A stretch of DNA of 64,000 nt from Acheta domesticus (GCA_031308135.1 JAHLJT010000631.1:260626355-260690354), one strand, 5' to 3'; counted from the stretch's first letter, positions 11,214 to 23,041 are shown. The notes: generated by a model not told the origin, from the letters alone. Translations and numbers: made by a program.

Positions 11214-11828
11214 TTGAAACTCTGATAATGTAAATTCTCAGGTCGCTGCAGTGGCACAGAACGGGTCCTCATGGTCGACTCGGACAGGTGGTACAGTGGT
11301 GCCACTGCAACAAAAGAAAGGGATCTGATATATTGATTGTTCTTTATCTCAAACACAATTCTGTGAATCAGGGAATCTTTATATCACCGGGAAAACAAAC
11401 TTACCAAAACTTTCAGCAACCTTAAAGATTAGACGGATCTATTCACAGTTTATTGTATCATTGACAAGTGTCAGTGACAAGTAGTGACTATCAGTGGCAA
11501 GTAGCTAAGGGTTTTCACTATGTTATTGTTTTTGCTCACCTTATTAGCTTGTAATTATTTTTTAAAAGTTAATTTCTGTAGTGTTTCCTTTGATTTTCAG
11601 CTTCAGAGAACGCAAGGCAAAAGAATGGAATTAAAACCTCCAGGAATTTGGTGCAAAATGGGAATTCTTTTGTCTCACAAATCTACGATGTATGTTCCCA
11701 AAACAAATGGCCGGATCCCGTATTTAAAACTAAAAAACAATCAGGTGGATTTTCATGTGAGGTAATACTGCTTTTATGTTATTTGAAATACAAATCTGAC
11801 AAATATTTTATTGGAATAATCAATAGAA
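11214..11828. other. Unassigned DNA before the Penelope-like composite
   Basis: It has no recognised gene. A short duplicated phrase (GACAAGTAGTGACTATCAG, GGCAAGTAG) lies near 11465-11510. Confidence 0.35.
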
Positions 11829-11931
11829 AGTAGACACTTACACGGGCTTGATTTCTTGACCTCTATTAATAATATTATGGAATGATTCTTGAGTGTAGGT
11901 CATTAAACACCACCATTTTAACCTGCCAACG

Positions 11932-11958
11932 TTTCGGCTTTTATTCAGCCTTCATCAG
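11932..11958 (-). ncRNA. Hammerhead-ribozyme-like core in PLE 3' end (left copy)
   Basis: On the minus strand CTGATGA (11958-11952) and GAAA (11935-11932) enclose a 4-bp GGCT/AGCC stem. One extra A precedes the stem, as in the right copy. The stop of the PLE reading frame lies 65 bp upstream. Confidence 0.45.
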
Positions 11959-12022
11959 GGCTACAGACGGATTGGTTATCGTAGAAGATTGTTTATCGTA
12001 GTCAATTATTTTTAGTAGTATA

Positions 12023-12521
12023 TTATTTTATCAGGTTGGCATATATAGCATTTAACCCATCCACATCTGTTCTATAATTACAAGTCTTATCTGCTTTTCT
12101 TATATGTACCATTTCTTTCAGAAACCTTTTTCTATAGTTATTTTCTGTGTCTATTATTTTGGCATTGGTGAAATTGAACCCATGGTTGTAGTCTATCGCA
12201 TGTTTGGCTAAAGCACACTGCGATGTACTGTTTTATGTCATTTCTATGATGTCCTATTCTTTTTTACAGTTTTTGAGAGATTTGCCCTATATATACCGAG
12301 TTGCACTCATCACATGGAATCTTATAAACAATGTTCTTTTTTTCCAGTGGGTTTATTTTTTGTTTCATGTTTGAGAATACTAATGTGCCCAGATTGTTTT
12401 TGTTGTTAAATGCGAATTTTAGATTGTCTTTTTTTACTGTTCTCCCTATTGCTTCGGATAAACCTTTGACAGAAATCATGGTGATGAACACAAATTTGAC
12501 TTTTATATTAATAAAATACAT
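12023..12521 (-). pseudogene. Penelope-like element GIY-YIG endonuclease, C-terminal relic
   Basis: Minus-strand reading from 12521 gives KGLSEAIGRTV, FNNKNNLGTL, then NIVYKIPCDECNSVYIGQ, the paired-Cys and GIY-YIG start that is diagnostic for PLE proteins. An in-frame stop follows near 12265 and a frameshift near 12240. The reading then resumes as CALAKHAIDYNHGFNF, YRKRFLKEMVHIRKAD and LNAIYANLIK, with a stop at 12023-12025. In the family this domain nicks the target for reverse transcription. The reverse transcriptase itself is absent: similarity ends near 12545. Confidence 0.8.
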
Positions 12522-12545
12522 ACATAGTAGAGTAACTGATTAAGT

Positions 12546-12893
12546 AAGCATAATGCATATAGAACCAAAAAATTTTTTTTGTGTGGAATTCGGTTTCTTT
12601 TGGCCAGGACAATAATTTAAAAAAACGTCTCCAAATAACACCGCAATTGGTAATAAAAAAGGAAGTGGTTTGATGTAGCCGGCGTCATACATAGTGTGAG
12701 AGGTGAGGGGACTAGCAAGGATGAGGTATACAGTTATAAGGTGGCGTGGTAATATGGCGCGGCTGAAGGAATGGATGTGAACGGGAAAACTATGAAGTGT
12801 AGGAGGAAAATGTGGGGAGGATCGTGGTTAGACCCGAGAGATTCAGAGAAAATGTTATGTAATAATACAATTTATATATATATATATATATAT
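12546..12893. other. Unassigned stretch ending in (TA)n
   Basis: This inner part of the composite has no recognised coding. The (TA)n at 12872-12893 continues at 14319 on the far side of the solo LTR, so it was one microsatellite before that insertion. Confidence 0.4.
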
Positions 12894-14315
12894 TGTAGCG
12901 GTACGCTATTTTTTACTGCAAATTATTTTCATAAATAAAATGCCGATGCAGAAGGCTAGTGCGCGGAGAGAAGCTACCGCGCCACGCTGACGCCGGTCCC
13001 CGCCCGCGAGCGCGTGACACGCGCTTTCTCCTGTGTTTTATGACGCTAGGGAGCGAGGGAAGACCCTTTTGTTCGGGATCTCGTAGGCCCCGAAACCATT
13101 TGAGTAGATTTGCGGCTCGTGCCCGTCACGGTTTTTTGGCTGTCACTCGCGCTGGGAAGCCCCAAGCTGTAACTCACTGCAACCCTCAGGGGTACAACGA
13201 TCATGTCTCACACCCTTCTTGACCTACTTTCGTCGATAAACGAAGAGGGCTTTTGGAATGAGACAGAGTAAGGAAAATTCCCAGAATCGCCGGAGCTGGT
13301 TGGCTAAAAAAAGTTAAGACGCCATCACACTCAACCAATCAGGGGTAGAATTCTGTGGGGAAGGGATGATTTCGAAATATCTGCAAAAATTTGGGGGGGG
13401 GGAAACAGAGGAACAGCACACAAAGTGAGGGTACGAGAGAGACTAGGGTGACGAGAGCTGAGGAGGGAAGTCGAGGTACCTCGGGCATTGCGTGCTCTGG
13501 GGAGCGATTTGGGATTGCCCCGTGCAATCCAATTCTGCCTTGCTTAATCTCGGTAGCCGGGAGAAACTCTTTCCGAGTATCATTTTTTGAACTCTGCCAC
13601 CACTGGCTATTTGACAGATACTCTCCGAGATTTGTGCTCGCATAGAGCTTATTGGAACTCTCAGATCGCGCTGTGTGACATTGTGCGTGAGAGACGTGAT
13701 CGCTCGTGATTTGAGCCAACAAAGCACCGCCGCCGCCGTGCCATCACCGCACCAGCTGCTGTGGTGTCCGCTGACGAGCGCCCCTTCGGCCCTAGAAGGT
13801 CGACCCGCCGCTGATCCGACAAAGGGCACCGCCATCGCCGCAGCCGCCACCGGTGCCATTTGACGCCTGTTCAGCACCGTCATTATCAGGCATTGTATTT
13901 GGTCAACGACCGTACAAAGACATTTCTGTGAATTGCGGTGCCGCGCTGACGCACGTAATCGCCAGTTCAGAGGGCGAATGATCGTTTCCTTTATGTAATC
14001 AGTAGAATAATTTCATTGTGAATTTTTTTCTTTTCTCTTAGATTTAAGTTTTTGTTCCTAACCAGATCTCACTAGGCAGGGCATTTCTTCTATAATTCCT
14101 TATGTAACTTCTCCGGCCTATCATTAGGCGGAAATAAACTTTCTATTGTGTTACCAGTCACTCAAATCGTTATTGTCATTATATTGCACCTTGCAGTTCC
14201 TTCCATCACCGCCTATTTTCAGAAAGGTAACTAAATTGACCGACTGAGCTAGGCCCGGGCCGCCCTCACGGATTTCCGGCGCTCCCACGCCGCCGGGAAC
14301 CGCGTGCTGTGCGTG

Positions 14316-14318
<3 letters not shown>
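12894..14318 (+). mobile_element. Probable solo LTR inserted in a (TA)n microsatellite
   Basis: The 1425-bp block begins TGTAGCGG and ends GTGACA, so it has the TG...CA ends of LTRs. It is flanked by ATAT on both sides, within what was a single (TA)n tract. It is clearly more GC-rich than its surroundings. AATAAA at about 14132-14137 lies some 180 bp from the end, as in an R-U5 region. No primer binding site or coding follows, which fits a solo LTR. Superfamily is undetermined, and because the flanks are TA repeats the target duplication is weak evidence. Confidence 0.55.
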
Positions 14319-14346
<28 letters not shown>

Positions 14347-14415
14347 TTGTGAAATAGTCTAGTAGATATTAGTTTAAGCAATCCTTGTACTTAATGTGTA
14401 TTTATATAAAATCAT

Positions 14416-14512
14416 CCGTCTGTTTGTAGCCCTGATGAAGGCTGAATAAAAGCCGAAACGTTGGAAGGTTAAAATGGTGTTGTTTAATGACCTACGCTCA
14501 AGAATCAGTCCT
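14416..14512 (+). mobile_element. Penelope-like 3' end, right copy
   Basis: This is an inverted match to 11850-11975, starting at CCGTCTGT and running through the hammerhead-like core to CTCAAGAATCA. It lacks coding sequence and is therefore 5'-truncated. Confidence 0.65.
14432..14458 (+). ncRNA. Hammerhead-ribozyme-like core in PLE 3' end (right copy)
   Basis: CTGATGA (14432-14438), GGCT/AGCC stem (14440-14443 with 14451-14454) with a 7-nt loop, and GAAA (14455-14458). It is identical to the left copy, although the flanking sequence has diverged. Confidence 0.45.
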
Positions 14513-14528
14513 TAATAGTAGACACTTA

Positions 14529-17000
14529 TGTTTATTTATTATGCAATAGACAACAGTAGTCTGATAAATTATAAATATAATTACATTAATTATTATTAAC
14601 AGTGTCCCTAACGCATGTTGCTCTGCGTGCATCACATGAAACTTACGAGGGAACACATACAGGGAGGAAGATAACCTTTTTTATTGGGACCAAGGAATGG
14701 GTATATCTAAAGTGGGGAAGTCTGCTGTTGAATCTCGAAAAAGTACTCTGCAGTAACCAAAACAATACGTGAATAAAATCCCTTTGCATTTCATTTCTCT
14801 CGACTACAAGCTGTTTTGTTGCTTGCGAACTTGCGAAAACCAATTGTAATGATTTCATTTTATTAGACATTCCCCAAAAACAATTGTGGACAAAGAGTAA
14901 ATATTTATTGAGCTATAGTCAATGAAACAAACAACGTGTATTATGAATCGATCTGAGCAAGACAAAAGAACAGCGCGCCACGGAAAGAGTATTTCGGCAA
15001 TTCTGGAGAACACAATGAATCCGATAATTTTGGGAAAAATCTGACCGTCCAGTTAGTTGGAGAATAATTAAATGAACATTGTGGTTTTTATTTGACGCGA
15101 TCGGACGACGGGTTCGCTTAAAATTGGAATCAAAAAATTTAGAGAAAGAACCCAGTCGAACATGTCGAATATAGTAACTTGAATTACCAAAATTTTATGA
15201 AGAAATGCTAATTAGGCAACGAAGGCGTTGTGAATCGTCATGGTATGAATTTAACAAAATTTATAAACGATCTAAAGAGTTTATAGAACATTGGATTTTC
15301 GAAATAAAGAAATATTACAAATTAATGATACCAAAAACAAGCGATTAATTAATGTGTAATGTCGACAGAGAAATTAGCAATTTTCGACGTAAAATAAATC
15401 GAAAACATCTGTTTGGACAAGAAAATCTTAACATTGGGAAGAAGCCGTAATGAATAAACGCGGAAACATGTCAAAATAAGTAATATTGGACATTTTAGTA
15501 AAATTATAGAAACAACAATGAGAAGGTGAAAATGGATTTCGCCGGCATTTTTTATACTCCGAGGTAACATGTTAAATCGAGATGGTTTTTAGTAGAGTTC
15601 TGTCTAGTCAGCAGTGAAAGAGACATCGTGTCCGCGTTTGACGAACTCATAATTTGTAAAATATTTCGGACTTAGACATTTTGGCGGCGAATCGAAAGTG
15701 CGTAATGGACATGTAAACAGCGCGAACATTTGTTGATGCAGTGAGCCAATTAGAAGAAAGAAGTATTATTTATTTGTGAATTTGTGGTTCGAGGTGATCA
15801 GACAATTTATGGAATTCCTGGGGAGAATTATTTTGAAGGAAACCGGCCCGTGCAAGATTGGAGCGCGCGACTATGTCGGCGCGTGCGAGTGAGCGCGCAT
15901 AGAACGACCGAACTGGCAACGGCGCTGTTTTCGACGACGCAGCAACAGGGAAGTTTCGCATTCGCAGCGTAATTATTTAAAATCAGATCTGTGCTCGCGT
16001 ACATTCAAATAAATTAAATAAACATTGGCAAGAATAGTGGAATTTTTCGAAATTTTAAAACAGAACGAACGTAATTGTTTGTCAGCCGGCAATATAAAAT
16101 TTAGTATTGTTTTCTTTACATTTTCATTGTTGTATTTGGCAAATACGTACGTATAAGAAGAGTTTGTTAATGATATTGTTTTTTTTAGTAAAGGAATTCC
16201 TGAACATAAAACAATTGCAAATCAGCTGATTAATTGTAATTTCTTGTAACTGGATTGATAGTAATCTCACGTAATTTGATTAATTGAAATTTAATGTAAT
16301 GTAATTAATGGTAATTTCGTGTCCAAATAATGTTGCCAAGCTTGAGGGAATATTCACGTATTGTTGCATTGTTGCCGTGAGCAACCAAAGAAAAGAATTA
16401 AAGTTCTTTCTTTCCTGTTTTGAAAACATGTTATCATTCCAGTATTTAGTAGTCCTGTGCATGTTGCCATATTAAACGTTGTTTACAGGTATTCCCGTAC
16501 GGGACCGTCCATGACCTACGACCCAAACAAATTTATGCAATAATAGTATTGATAAACTGAGTAGTGGTAGGAGGAACAGTTGCATTGGCACCAGAACGTG
16601 AGGGCAAGTAGGATTAGGGGGAATAAATATAGAAATAATATTGCACAATCTTATCTAAGACTGAATCTATTAGACCGGGAGCCAGCCAGAAAACCGACGT
16701 ATGATAAGCTCCAAAACTAACACTTTTTGAGAAGTTCGGCAGTGTTATGACGAACTAGGAAACGCAAGTATAGCTGCATGTAGGTGTCGGCGTTGCGCTG
16801 CACAATTTTTTAAATGTCGAAAAAAAATATGCCATTGGGAATGAGTACACAGATCATTCAAGTTGTATATTTTTCGTTAGATAGCCAAAGTGTGAAGGAG
16901 TTTTATGCCATACCGAAGCGGCATATCGAACTGTCCGTCATTCTGAATTGAAGGTGTCATTTTTTTATGCCCGCTTGGATTACGAACTCAAATCTATTTT
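14529..17000. other. Unassigned AT-rich DNA with a GC-richer block
   Basis: It contains no recognised gene. The block at about 15840-15970 is GC-rich (repeated GCGCGC-type words) and is followed by AATAAATTAAATAAA near 16010. That pattern could be an old LTR, but I could not set its ends. Confidence 0.3.
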
Positions 17001-17318
17001 TGTGGTCTTATAGTAGAAAATTATTTTTCATTGCCGATTATGACCACGCCATACCGTTGCGGCGTCTCTAAGAAGCCGCCATACTGCAGGAAGATCGATA
17101 GTGCTGATTATTTGCTTCGCCGCGCAAAAACTCCTATTGTTCACAGCGGGCGAGATTTCGCCGCCCGTGCCGGCGCTCCGCTGCTTGAGACGTCGCGTCG
17201 CGGCAGGGAGGCCGTGTGCGCCCCGGCGGAAATTCGCTCCCTTGCGCGACCACCGCACGCCTATCGGTGAAGGTACCGCGGCTAGAAATCGCGTAGATGA
17301 ATGTCTAATATATATATG

Positions 17319-17350
<32 letters not shown>

Positions 17351-18021
17351 AGATGCGCTCAAGCGCGGCTTCTGCGTTCGGAGACACGATATTAAGCACT
17401 TCTCTCGCGTACATTCAGATCACTCGTAGCCTGCACTCTTTCTTTTCTGAAACCTTTTTCTATGATTGGACATTCATTTTTGGCCAATCCCCGATAAGCT
17501 TCCATTATTTTCTGAAATGAAATTTTCCACTCAGCGCTCTCTCTCTAACAGTGTTTGTTTTAGTCGACTCACGGCGCAGTAGCAGGGCGCAGCTGCACAG
17601 TTGGTTTGTAGCAGTTTGGTCAAATTTATGTATTTTGAAATCGGGAATATTGCTTACGTTGCAGGAAATATTTTCTTACTGTGCGCTTCCTACTGTAGTG
17701 ATCGCTCAGGAATAGTCGGTGGGTGTGTCGGTGACTGGGTTGGGTGGGTGTGGGTGTAAACGTGGGTGGGTCGGGTCTCCGACACGGACACAAAAAAACT
17801 TAAGCAGCCCAGCCTCGTCCGGTTGGTTTAGATTTCCAAGCACTGAAGGGGGTTAGCAGCTAAGCAGCTCTCTGCGCGTTGTTCAACACACCGGCCTCCT
17901 CGCTTCGACGACGCAAGTGCCCTAGTTATACGGAGATCACGAAATCTTTCTATGATTTTGACGAAAGCAATTCTTTATTCCTGTCTTAATTATTCTGGTA
18001 AGACTCTACGCCACCACCATG

Positions 18022-18081
<60 letters not shown>

Positions 18082-18130
18082 CACGTGATTCAAGGTGAAC
18101 ATTTTAAAGAAATAAATGTAGAAAAACATA
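17001..18130. other. Mixed GC-rich pieces and microsatellites
   Basis: A GC-rich block covers 17035-17290. A TA/ATG microsatellite lies at 17307-17350, a G/T-rich run (GGGTGGGTGTGGGTG type) at about 17718-17775, and a pure (TA)n at 18021-18079. Overlapping open frames on both strands of the GC block carry no recognisable domain. Confidence 0.4.
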
Positions 18131-18802
18131 GTGATGATTAGGGAGCAGATTTGTATGATTTTGCATATTTTTGTCCGTTGGTTCAGGACATAGCTAAGAG
18201 TACTTTTTTGACATTTGGTTGTAATTGGATGCTTTGTAGATTAATTTGTTAGTGCATATTTGGCAGATATTTCCTGTTAGGTCATATTCGTGTAATTATG
18301 GGAGCATATTTTGCATATTTCGTTAAATTAGAGAAAATGTTTCGTGTTTTCATAGAATGTATTTGTGAGCGTTCATTTTGTTAGAAAAGCATGTCACATT
18401 TTTTTTATTTTCTGTAGATGATAAAACACTTATGCAAATGTAGAATACTTATTGATATATTTTTTTAAAACCAGGCAGAAAAAGTGAAAGATCTGCAATG
18501 TAGGTTCTTCACTAAGGTGCATTTTTACTTGAATTATTTCTATCGTGAAATAAGTTAGGTTATATCATGTTTGCACAATTTTTTTCCCGAGCATGCTTCT
18601 CCTGTATTTTATCAAGAAATATTTATACAGAAAATGAAATATTGTTAATTTTAATTGAATATTTAAGTGCATATTTCAGAATTATTAGATCATAAATGCA
18701 TGTAAAAGTGCATATTTCACCATTTTTAGGTCATAAATGTATATTTTAAAAAGCATATTTCGAGATTTTTTAGGGCATTAAAATCCCCTCCCTAGTGATG
18801 AT
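18131..18802. mobile_element. Nonautonomous hAT-like element with 8-bp target duplication
   Basis: GTGATGAT occurs exactly at 18131-18138 and 18795-18802. Between them a 656-bp element starts TAGGGAGCAGATTTGTATG and ends with the reverse complement of TAGGGAGGGGATTTTAATG. It has no coding. Its interior repeats the word GCATATTT about seven times in the same orientation, reminiscent of the subterminal transposase-binding repeats of hAT elements. An exact 8-bp duplication plus short inverted ends is diagnostic of the hAT group. Confidence 0.8.
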
Positions 18803-19765
18803 TAGTGTACCATTTAGGATTAGGATAATTTAAGAGATGTCTCTCATTAAATGCATGTATTGTATGATAATGTGTGATTTGTTTTTTTAGCTGAAAATGA
18901 AGGATACTACTTATTATAAAGTACATCCAGATTCATTCAAAGTGGAAAGAAGCTGTTGCAGAATTAGCGCTTAATTATATGACAGATAAAGATAACTGTA
19001 GTAAAACTTATAATGCACAATACCAAAGCCATTGGCAGGGAGGCCATAGAAGACCTTACTGGGGAGGCTATAGGACATCATGGTGAAATGAAGGAATCTG
19101 ATCATCATTTGTGTGACAAAGTTGTGGTAAGTTGTGTATTTATTTTTAAAGTTTGTTACATTTGTCTGTACCATTTTACTACTCCCTGATTTAAAAAATA
19201 ATTAACGCGTTCAAACAAGTTTATTAATATTCCCAGTAGGCAACAACACTGCATGAGTTTAACTATGTGTTGGATGGTTACCATGAAAGGCAGGCACCAT
19301 CTTGCAAGTGTCAATCTTACATTGGCTTTAGATCACACTTTTCTGAACAGTGTGACAGAAGTGACAGAACAGAGTGACAATGTTTATTGATCTTTGAAAA
19401 TCAGATGTGCGTTTTCATAAGTATTGGATTTTTGGGAGTGTAGTCTGTGTACCTTAAAAATGTACTCATCTCATGTTTTCTCCTTGGAATCAAGGCCAGT
19501 TGCCTCTGGCCTTGGTTCTTATTGAATGATTAAAACTCAGCTAAAGTGCTATGAGAATTTTGTGGGGAGCCATCAAGCCCTATTTCTCCCATGTTAAATT
19601 GGCTGTGCAATTTAACCCATTATCTCAGAAGCTATTCAATCTAGTATTGTAAATTTTGGGAGCAGATTGGAGGAAATATTGTAAGTATTGCAAACAGATT
19701 TACATCTTGTGAATGGTTTTTATAATTTACAGCATATTTGAAATAAAAGTGAAATTTTTTACATC
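18803..19765. other. Unassigned AT-rich DNA
   Basis: A stretch at about 18890-19130 is bounded by an AG and a GTAAGT, but the frame between is interrupted. I find no supported exon and no repeat. Confidence 0.35.
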
Positions 19766-19766
19766 A

Positions 19767-20070
19767 TTTTTACTTTCCCGTATACGTACATATATACGAA
19801 GTAATATACGCAGGAGCGTAGCGTCCATGGATGTGGATGTGGTGTTACATACCCTGACAATATAAGCTATTTTTACTTTCCCGTATACGTACGTATACAC
19901 GGAGTGATTTACATACTGTAGGGAAAGTTATGTAATGCTGCGCGAAAAAATGGCCAATTTTCGGCGGAAAAAATTAATTGCCGGGCCGTGAAAACGAAAA
20001 AGTGGATAAAACCAGTTGCTAAATTAAGAAAAAAATCCCCTAACACGTGGTGTAGCCAGAAACCCTGTTT
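19767..20070 (+). mobile_element. Helitron-like 5' ends, two in tandem (copy C)
   Basis: TTTTTACTTTCCCGTATACG occurs at about 19767 and again at about 19869. The first copy is only some 70 bp long before other DNA begins. The second has a perfect GTATACGTACGTATAC palindrome and continues with GGGAAAGTTATGTAATGCTG, CCTAACACGTGGTGTAGCC and then stops where the 352-bp tandem repeat begins. Confidence 0.6.
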
Positions 20071-20084
20071 TTAAATTTTTGATT

Positions 20085-20856
20085 TCCGATACTATCGATG
20101 AAAAAAATTGTATATGCTTTAACTGGGTACCGAAAAACACCCCGACGGAGGCACATCAATCCTACTAAATACTAAAGTACACAACACTTCGCATTGTCCT
20201 TCCCCAACAAACAAAATCAAACTTAATTCTAATAAACTACACTTACATTGATTTATTTGCTCTTACCAATTTTTGAAAACTTGAACAAAACCACACGTAT
20301 ATGTCGCAAGATAGCGCAACTCCGGCAAATAACAAAAATAATCTTCGAAGGAAAAATTTCGTTCAAAATTAAAACTTCTTAACACAGCATCAACAACAAT
20401 TCAATGCATTACACAACTGTATGGATTTAAAATTTTTAACTTCAGATTCTATCCACAAAATATTATAAATCATTACACTGAAAATCGAATAAACCCACGG
20501 AAGGACACACAAATCCTAATAAATACTAAACTACTCCACAAATTGCATTGTCCTTTTCCAACTGTGAGAATGAAATGCTATAGTAATAAACTACACCAAC
20601 AATGATTTTTTTGCTCTCATCGGGTTTTGGAAAATTAAACTCAACCACGTATATGTGCACCGGAATGGCGCATACCGCCGAATAACAAAGACACACTTCC
20701 AAGCCAAAATATCCTTCAAATTTAAGTGTCTTTACAAAGCATCAACAACAATACAATGCACTACGCAACAGTATTGTTTTCAAATTTTTGACTTCCGATA
20801 CTATCCATAAACAATTCTAAATCATTGCACTGAAAATCCAAAAACTGGGTATTGTT
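20085..20856 (+). repeat. Tandem repeat, about 352-bp unit (units 1-3)
   Basis: The landmark AGCATCAACAAC occurs at 20386 and 20738, giving a period of 352. Other landmarks repeat in step: TTTTTGACTTCCGATACTATC, AATCATTACACTGAAAATC, CCTAATAAATACTAAACTAC and CTCCACAAATTGCATTG. Units differ by many substitutions, so it is an old, short satellite-like array. It is interrupted at 20856 by the LTR element. Confidence 0.7.
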
Positions 20857-20992
20857 AGACGCCACAACAAGTGTATGATTAGATGCCGCGACAAGTGCTT
20901 GTACATGGACGCCTCGACAGGTGCGTACATTAACAGAAGTCTACTACTCGTGGACCATGTCAACGAGTGAGTGACATCTTAAGCGGGGGAGT
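20857..20992 (+). mobile_element. 3' end of LTR-retrotransposon internal region with polypurine tract
   Basis: The sequence up to the LTR ends with AAGCGGGGGAGT (20981-20992). This purine tract sits exactly where plus-strand priming would place it. No coding was recognised in the short remnant. Confidence 0.5.
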
Positions 20993-22107
20993 TGTAATGA
21001 TTTGTATTTTTATTCAATAGAAGAACCGTCGCAAAGAAGGTCTACTGTGGGAGGCGGACGCTTTTATGCGAGAACGGACTATAGATTTAACAAATGAGGC
21101 AGAATAACGTGAGGACATTTATTGTGTACGAAATGCGGTGGTGAATACACATTAGTTCAAAACAATTATTTGCTTAAGGGAAATTTAAGAATAACTGACT
21201 ACGTCAGCACGTATAGTTTTATAAGGCGTAAGTGTGTGTTTTTCTATTTAACAGAGTGACTGTATTCCGTTCTGTTGTCAAAAGACAAGTGACGGAGAAT
21301 TGCTGATGTGAATAAGCACAGAAAAGTACGAAATTCGAATTGAATAACGGGAAATTGGGGTGTTTCGGACCAATAAACATCAAAAACCGGAATTTAGGGA
21401 ATTTTTGGCAGATACCGTTAAGCAAGGGGACGCCGGGGAGGCGTAAATCAAAATAATTTGATGTCAATAAAGGAGGACAAAAGACTGAGAGAGCGTGTTT
21501 TGTTGAGGAAAAGTTTTTGCTAAAGAACTGCAACAATACCTTTTAGATGAATTCTAGTCTCAGAGGTGAGAGGACTTCATGCTATGCGGAAAATGATTTT
21601 CGGACGCGAAGAAAAGAATGTTGCGAGTTTTTTAATAGTGACAGTCGATTTATTTGTGAGTTGTGTTGATGATATGGTAAATGGTAATTGTAACTGGTAT
21701 GCAGCTGTTGTGGACGTCAAGGAAGTTGGGCGCAGTTACGACATCGCTACGAAAGGAAAGTAGCGGCGCATGCACTTTAATAAATGAAACGAGAATTATC
21801 ATATTTCTGCCGAAGGCCAAGCATGTCATCATTCTTCTTAATTTACATTTTATTTACAAAGAAAATGGCCATACAGGGAGAATGCGCATGTCTCGTGGTG
21901 TGAATGATTTGTAAATATTGTATGAATGTTGATTTTTATTTTTTGTTGTTTTGAATTTTTGTTATGTTATGGTAGAGCTTGTTCATGTAGCCGAATATAC
22001 AACGCCAGGAAGCCGAATAAAGAGTAACAAACACGGTATGTTTGTGATTTTGTTTTTTGCATTGAATTTGAGTTATTTGTAGTTTAGATATACCGGATAG
22101 TGTTACA
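20993..22107 (+). mobile_element. 3' LTR of a retrotransposon
   Basis: It begins TGTAATG right after the polypurine tract and ends GTGTTACA, giving TG...CA ends (about 1115 bp) with a short TGTAA/TTACA inverted repeat. AATAAA near 22016 lies about 90 bp from the end. No matching duplication flanks it, because the left side is internal element sequence and the left part of the element is lost. A Gypsy-type origin is plausible but not shown. Confidence 0.55.
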
Positions 22108-22284
22108 AACAGGAAAGCAGGTCTTCATCCAGTTTCTGGAAACTTACGCCGGACCTACAACATGTATATGTATATAATTTTTGCAAACGGCCGCATCCAA
22201 TGAGAGTTAATTATTAATGAGTTAATTTAATAGATAGAAGATAGAAAAGGATGGATGTTAGATAATAGATAGAGAGAGCAGCCG

Positions 22285-22690
22285 GTCGCAATATCCTTCA
22301 AAATGTAAGTGCCTTTACAAAGCATCAACGACAATACAATGCAATATACAACAGTATTTTTTTGAAATTTTTAACTTTCAATACTATCCATAAAAAATTC
22401 TAATTCATTACACTGAGAATCCAAAAACCGGCGGAAGGAGGCACACAAATCCTAATACATACTAAACTACTCCACAAATTGCATGGTCCTTTTCCAATAG
22501 TAACAGCGAAATGCTATTCTAATAAACTACACCAACAATTATATTTTTGCTCTCACCTTCTTTTGAAAAATTAAACGCAACCACGTGTGTGGTTCTAATC
22601 CATTACAATGATAATCGAAAAACACAGATGGAAGCACATAAATCCTAATAAATACTAACTCCTCCACAAATTGCATTGCCCTTTTAGAAA
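22285..22690 (+). repeat. 352-bp tandem repeat, continuation (unit 4 and a partial unit)
   Basis: The array resumes with ATATCCTTCAAAATGTAAG. The landmark AGCATCAAC is at 22321. A second CCTAATAAATACTAA near 22645 belongs to a partial unit. About 300 bp of a unit are missing at the insertion site, so the LTR block came with a deletion. Confidence 0.65.
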
Positions 22691-23041
22691 TTCTTTAAAC
22701 TTATTTGAATTATATGAAATAAAAATTGCTAGCCTTCAGGGAATATCAGATTGGAATGCAACAATGGCATTCTGGCATCGCGCTCGCGAATTTCTGGTTA
22801 ATTACGTCTCATTATTGTGACATGATTTACCTGTGTGAAAAAGTTATAATTGTCAAATATGTGTTGATATTTACTTAAAAATATTTACGCACCAAATGTT
22901 CTACCACTTGTAATGTGTTTCACTAAAATTGACGACTGAGATGTACGTATGTGTTAATTCGGAGAATAATTGTGGTATAAATAGTATTAAAAAACCATTA
23001 TTAAGGGGGCGGCAAAGTACGTGCTGTTTTAGCATCGCTAG
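22691..23041 (+). repeat. Unnamed dispersed repeat ending in a Helitron-like 3' terminus
   Basis: Segment 22700-22830 matches 38120-38290, sharing GGAATGCAACAATGG, CTCGCGAATTTCTGG and AATTACGT. It runs into AAAGTACGTGCTGTTTTAGCA and CGCTAG|T at 23041, the hairpin-plus-CTAG end of the Helitron-like family. It may be a further subfamily. Confidence 0.45.

Larger units (their letters stand above)
11829..14528. mobile_element. Composite Penelope-like element (PLE) with 12-bp target duplication
   Basis: AGTAGACACTTA occurs exactly at 11829-11840 and 14517-14528, in the same orientation, flanking the structure. Next to the left copy lies a PLE 3' end on the minus strand, with the GIY-YIG relic at 12023-12521. 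Next to the right copy lies a second PLE 3' end on the plus strand (about 14416-14512). Both contain the same hammerhead-like core, and the two ends face outward. Head-to-head partial copies are common for Penelope-like insertions. The centre was later split by a solo LTR at 12894-14318. Confidence 0.7.

Noticed and set aside
18890..19130. An exon bounded by AG and GTAAGT
   Set aside because: The reading frames between are interrupted by stops and no protein similarity is visible.
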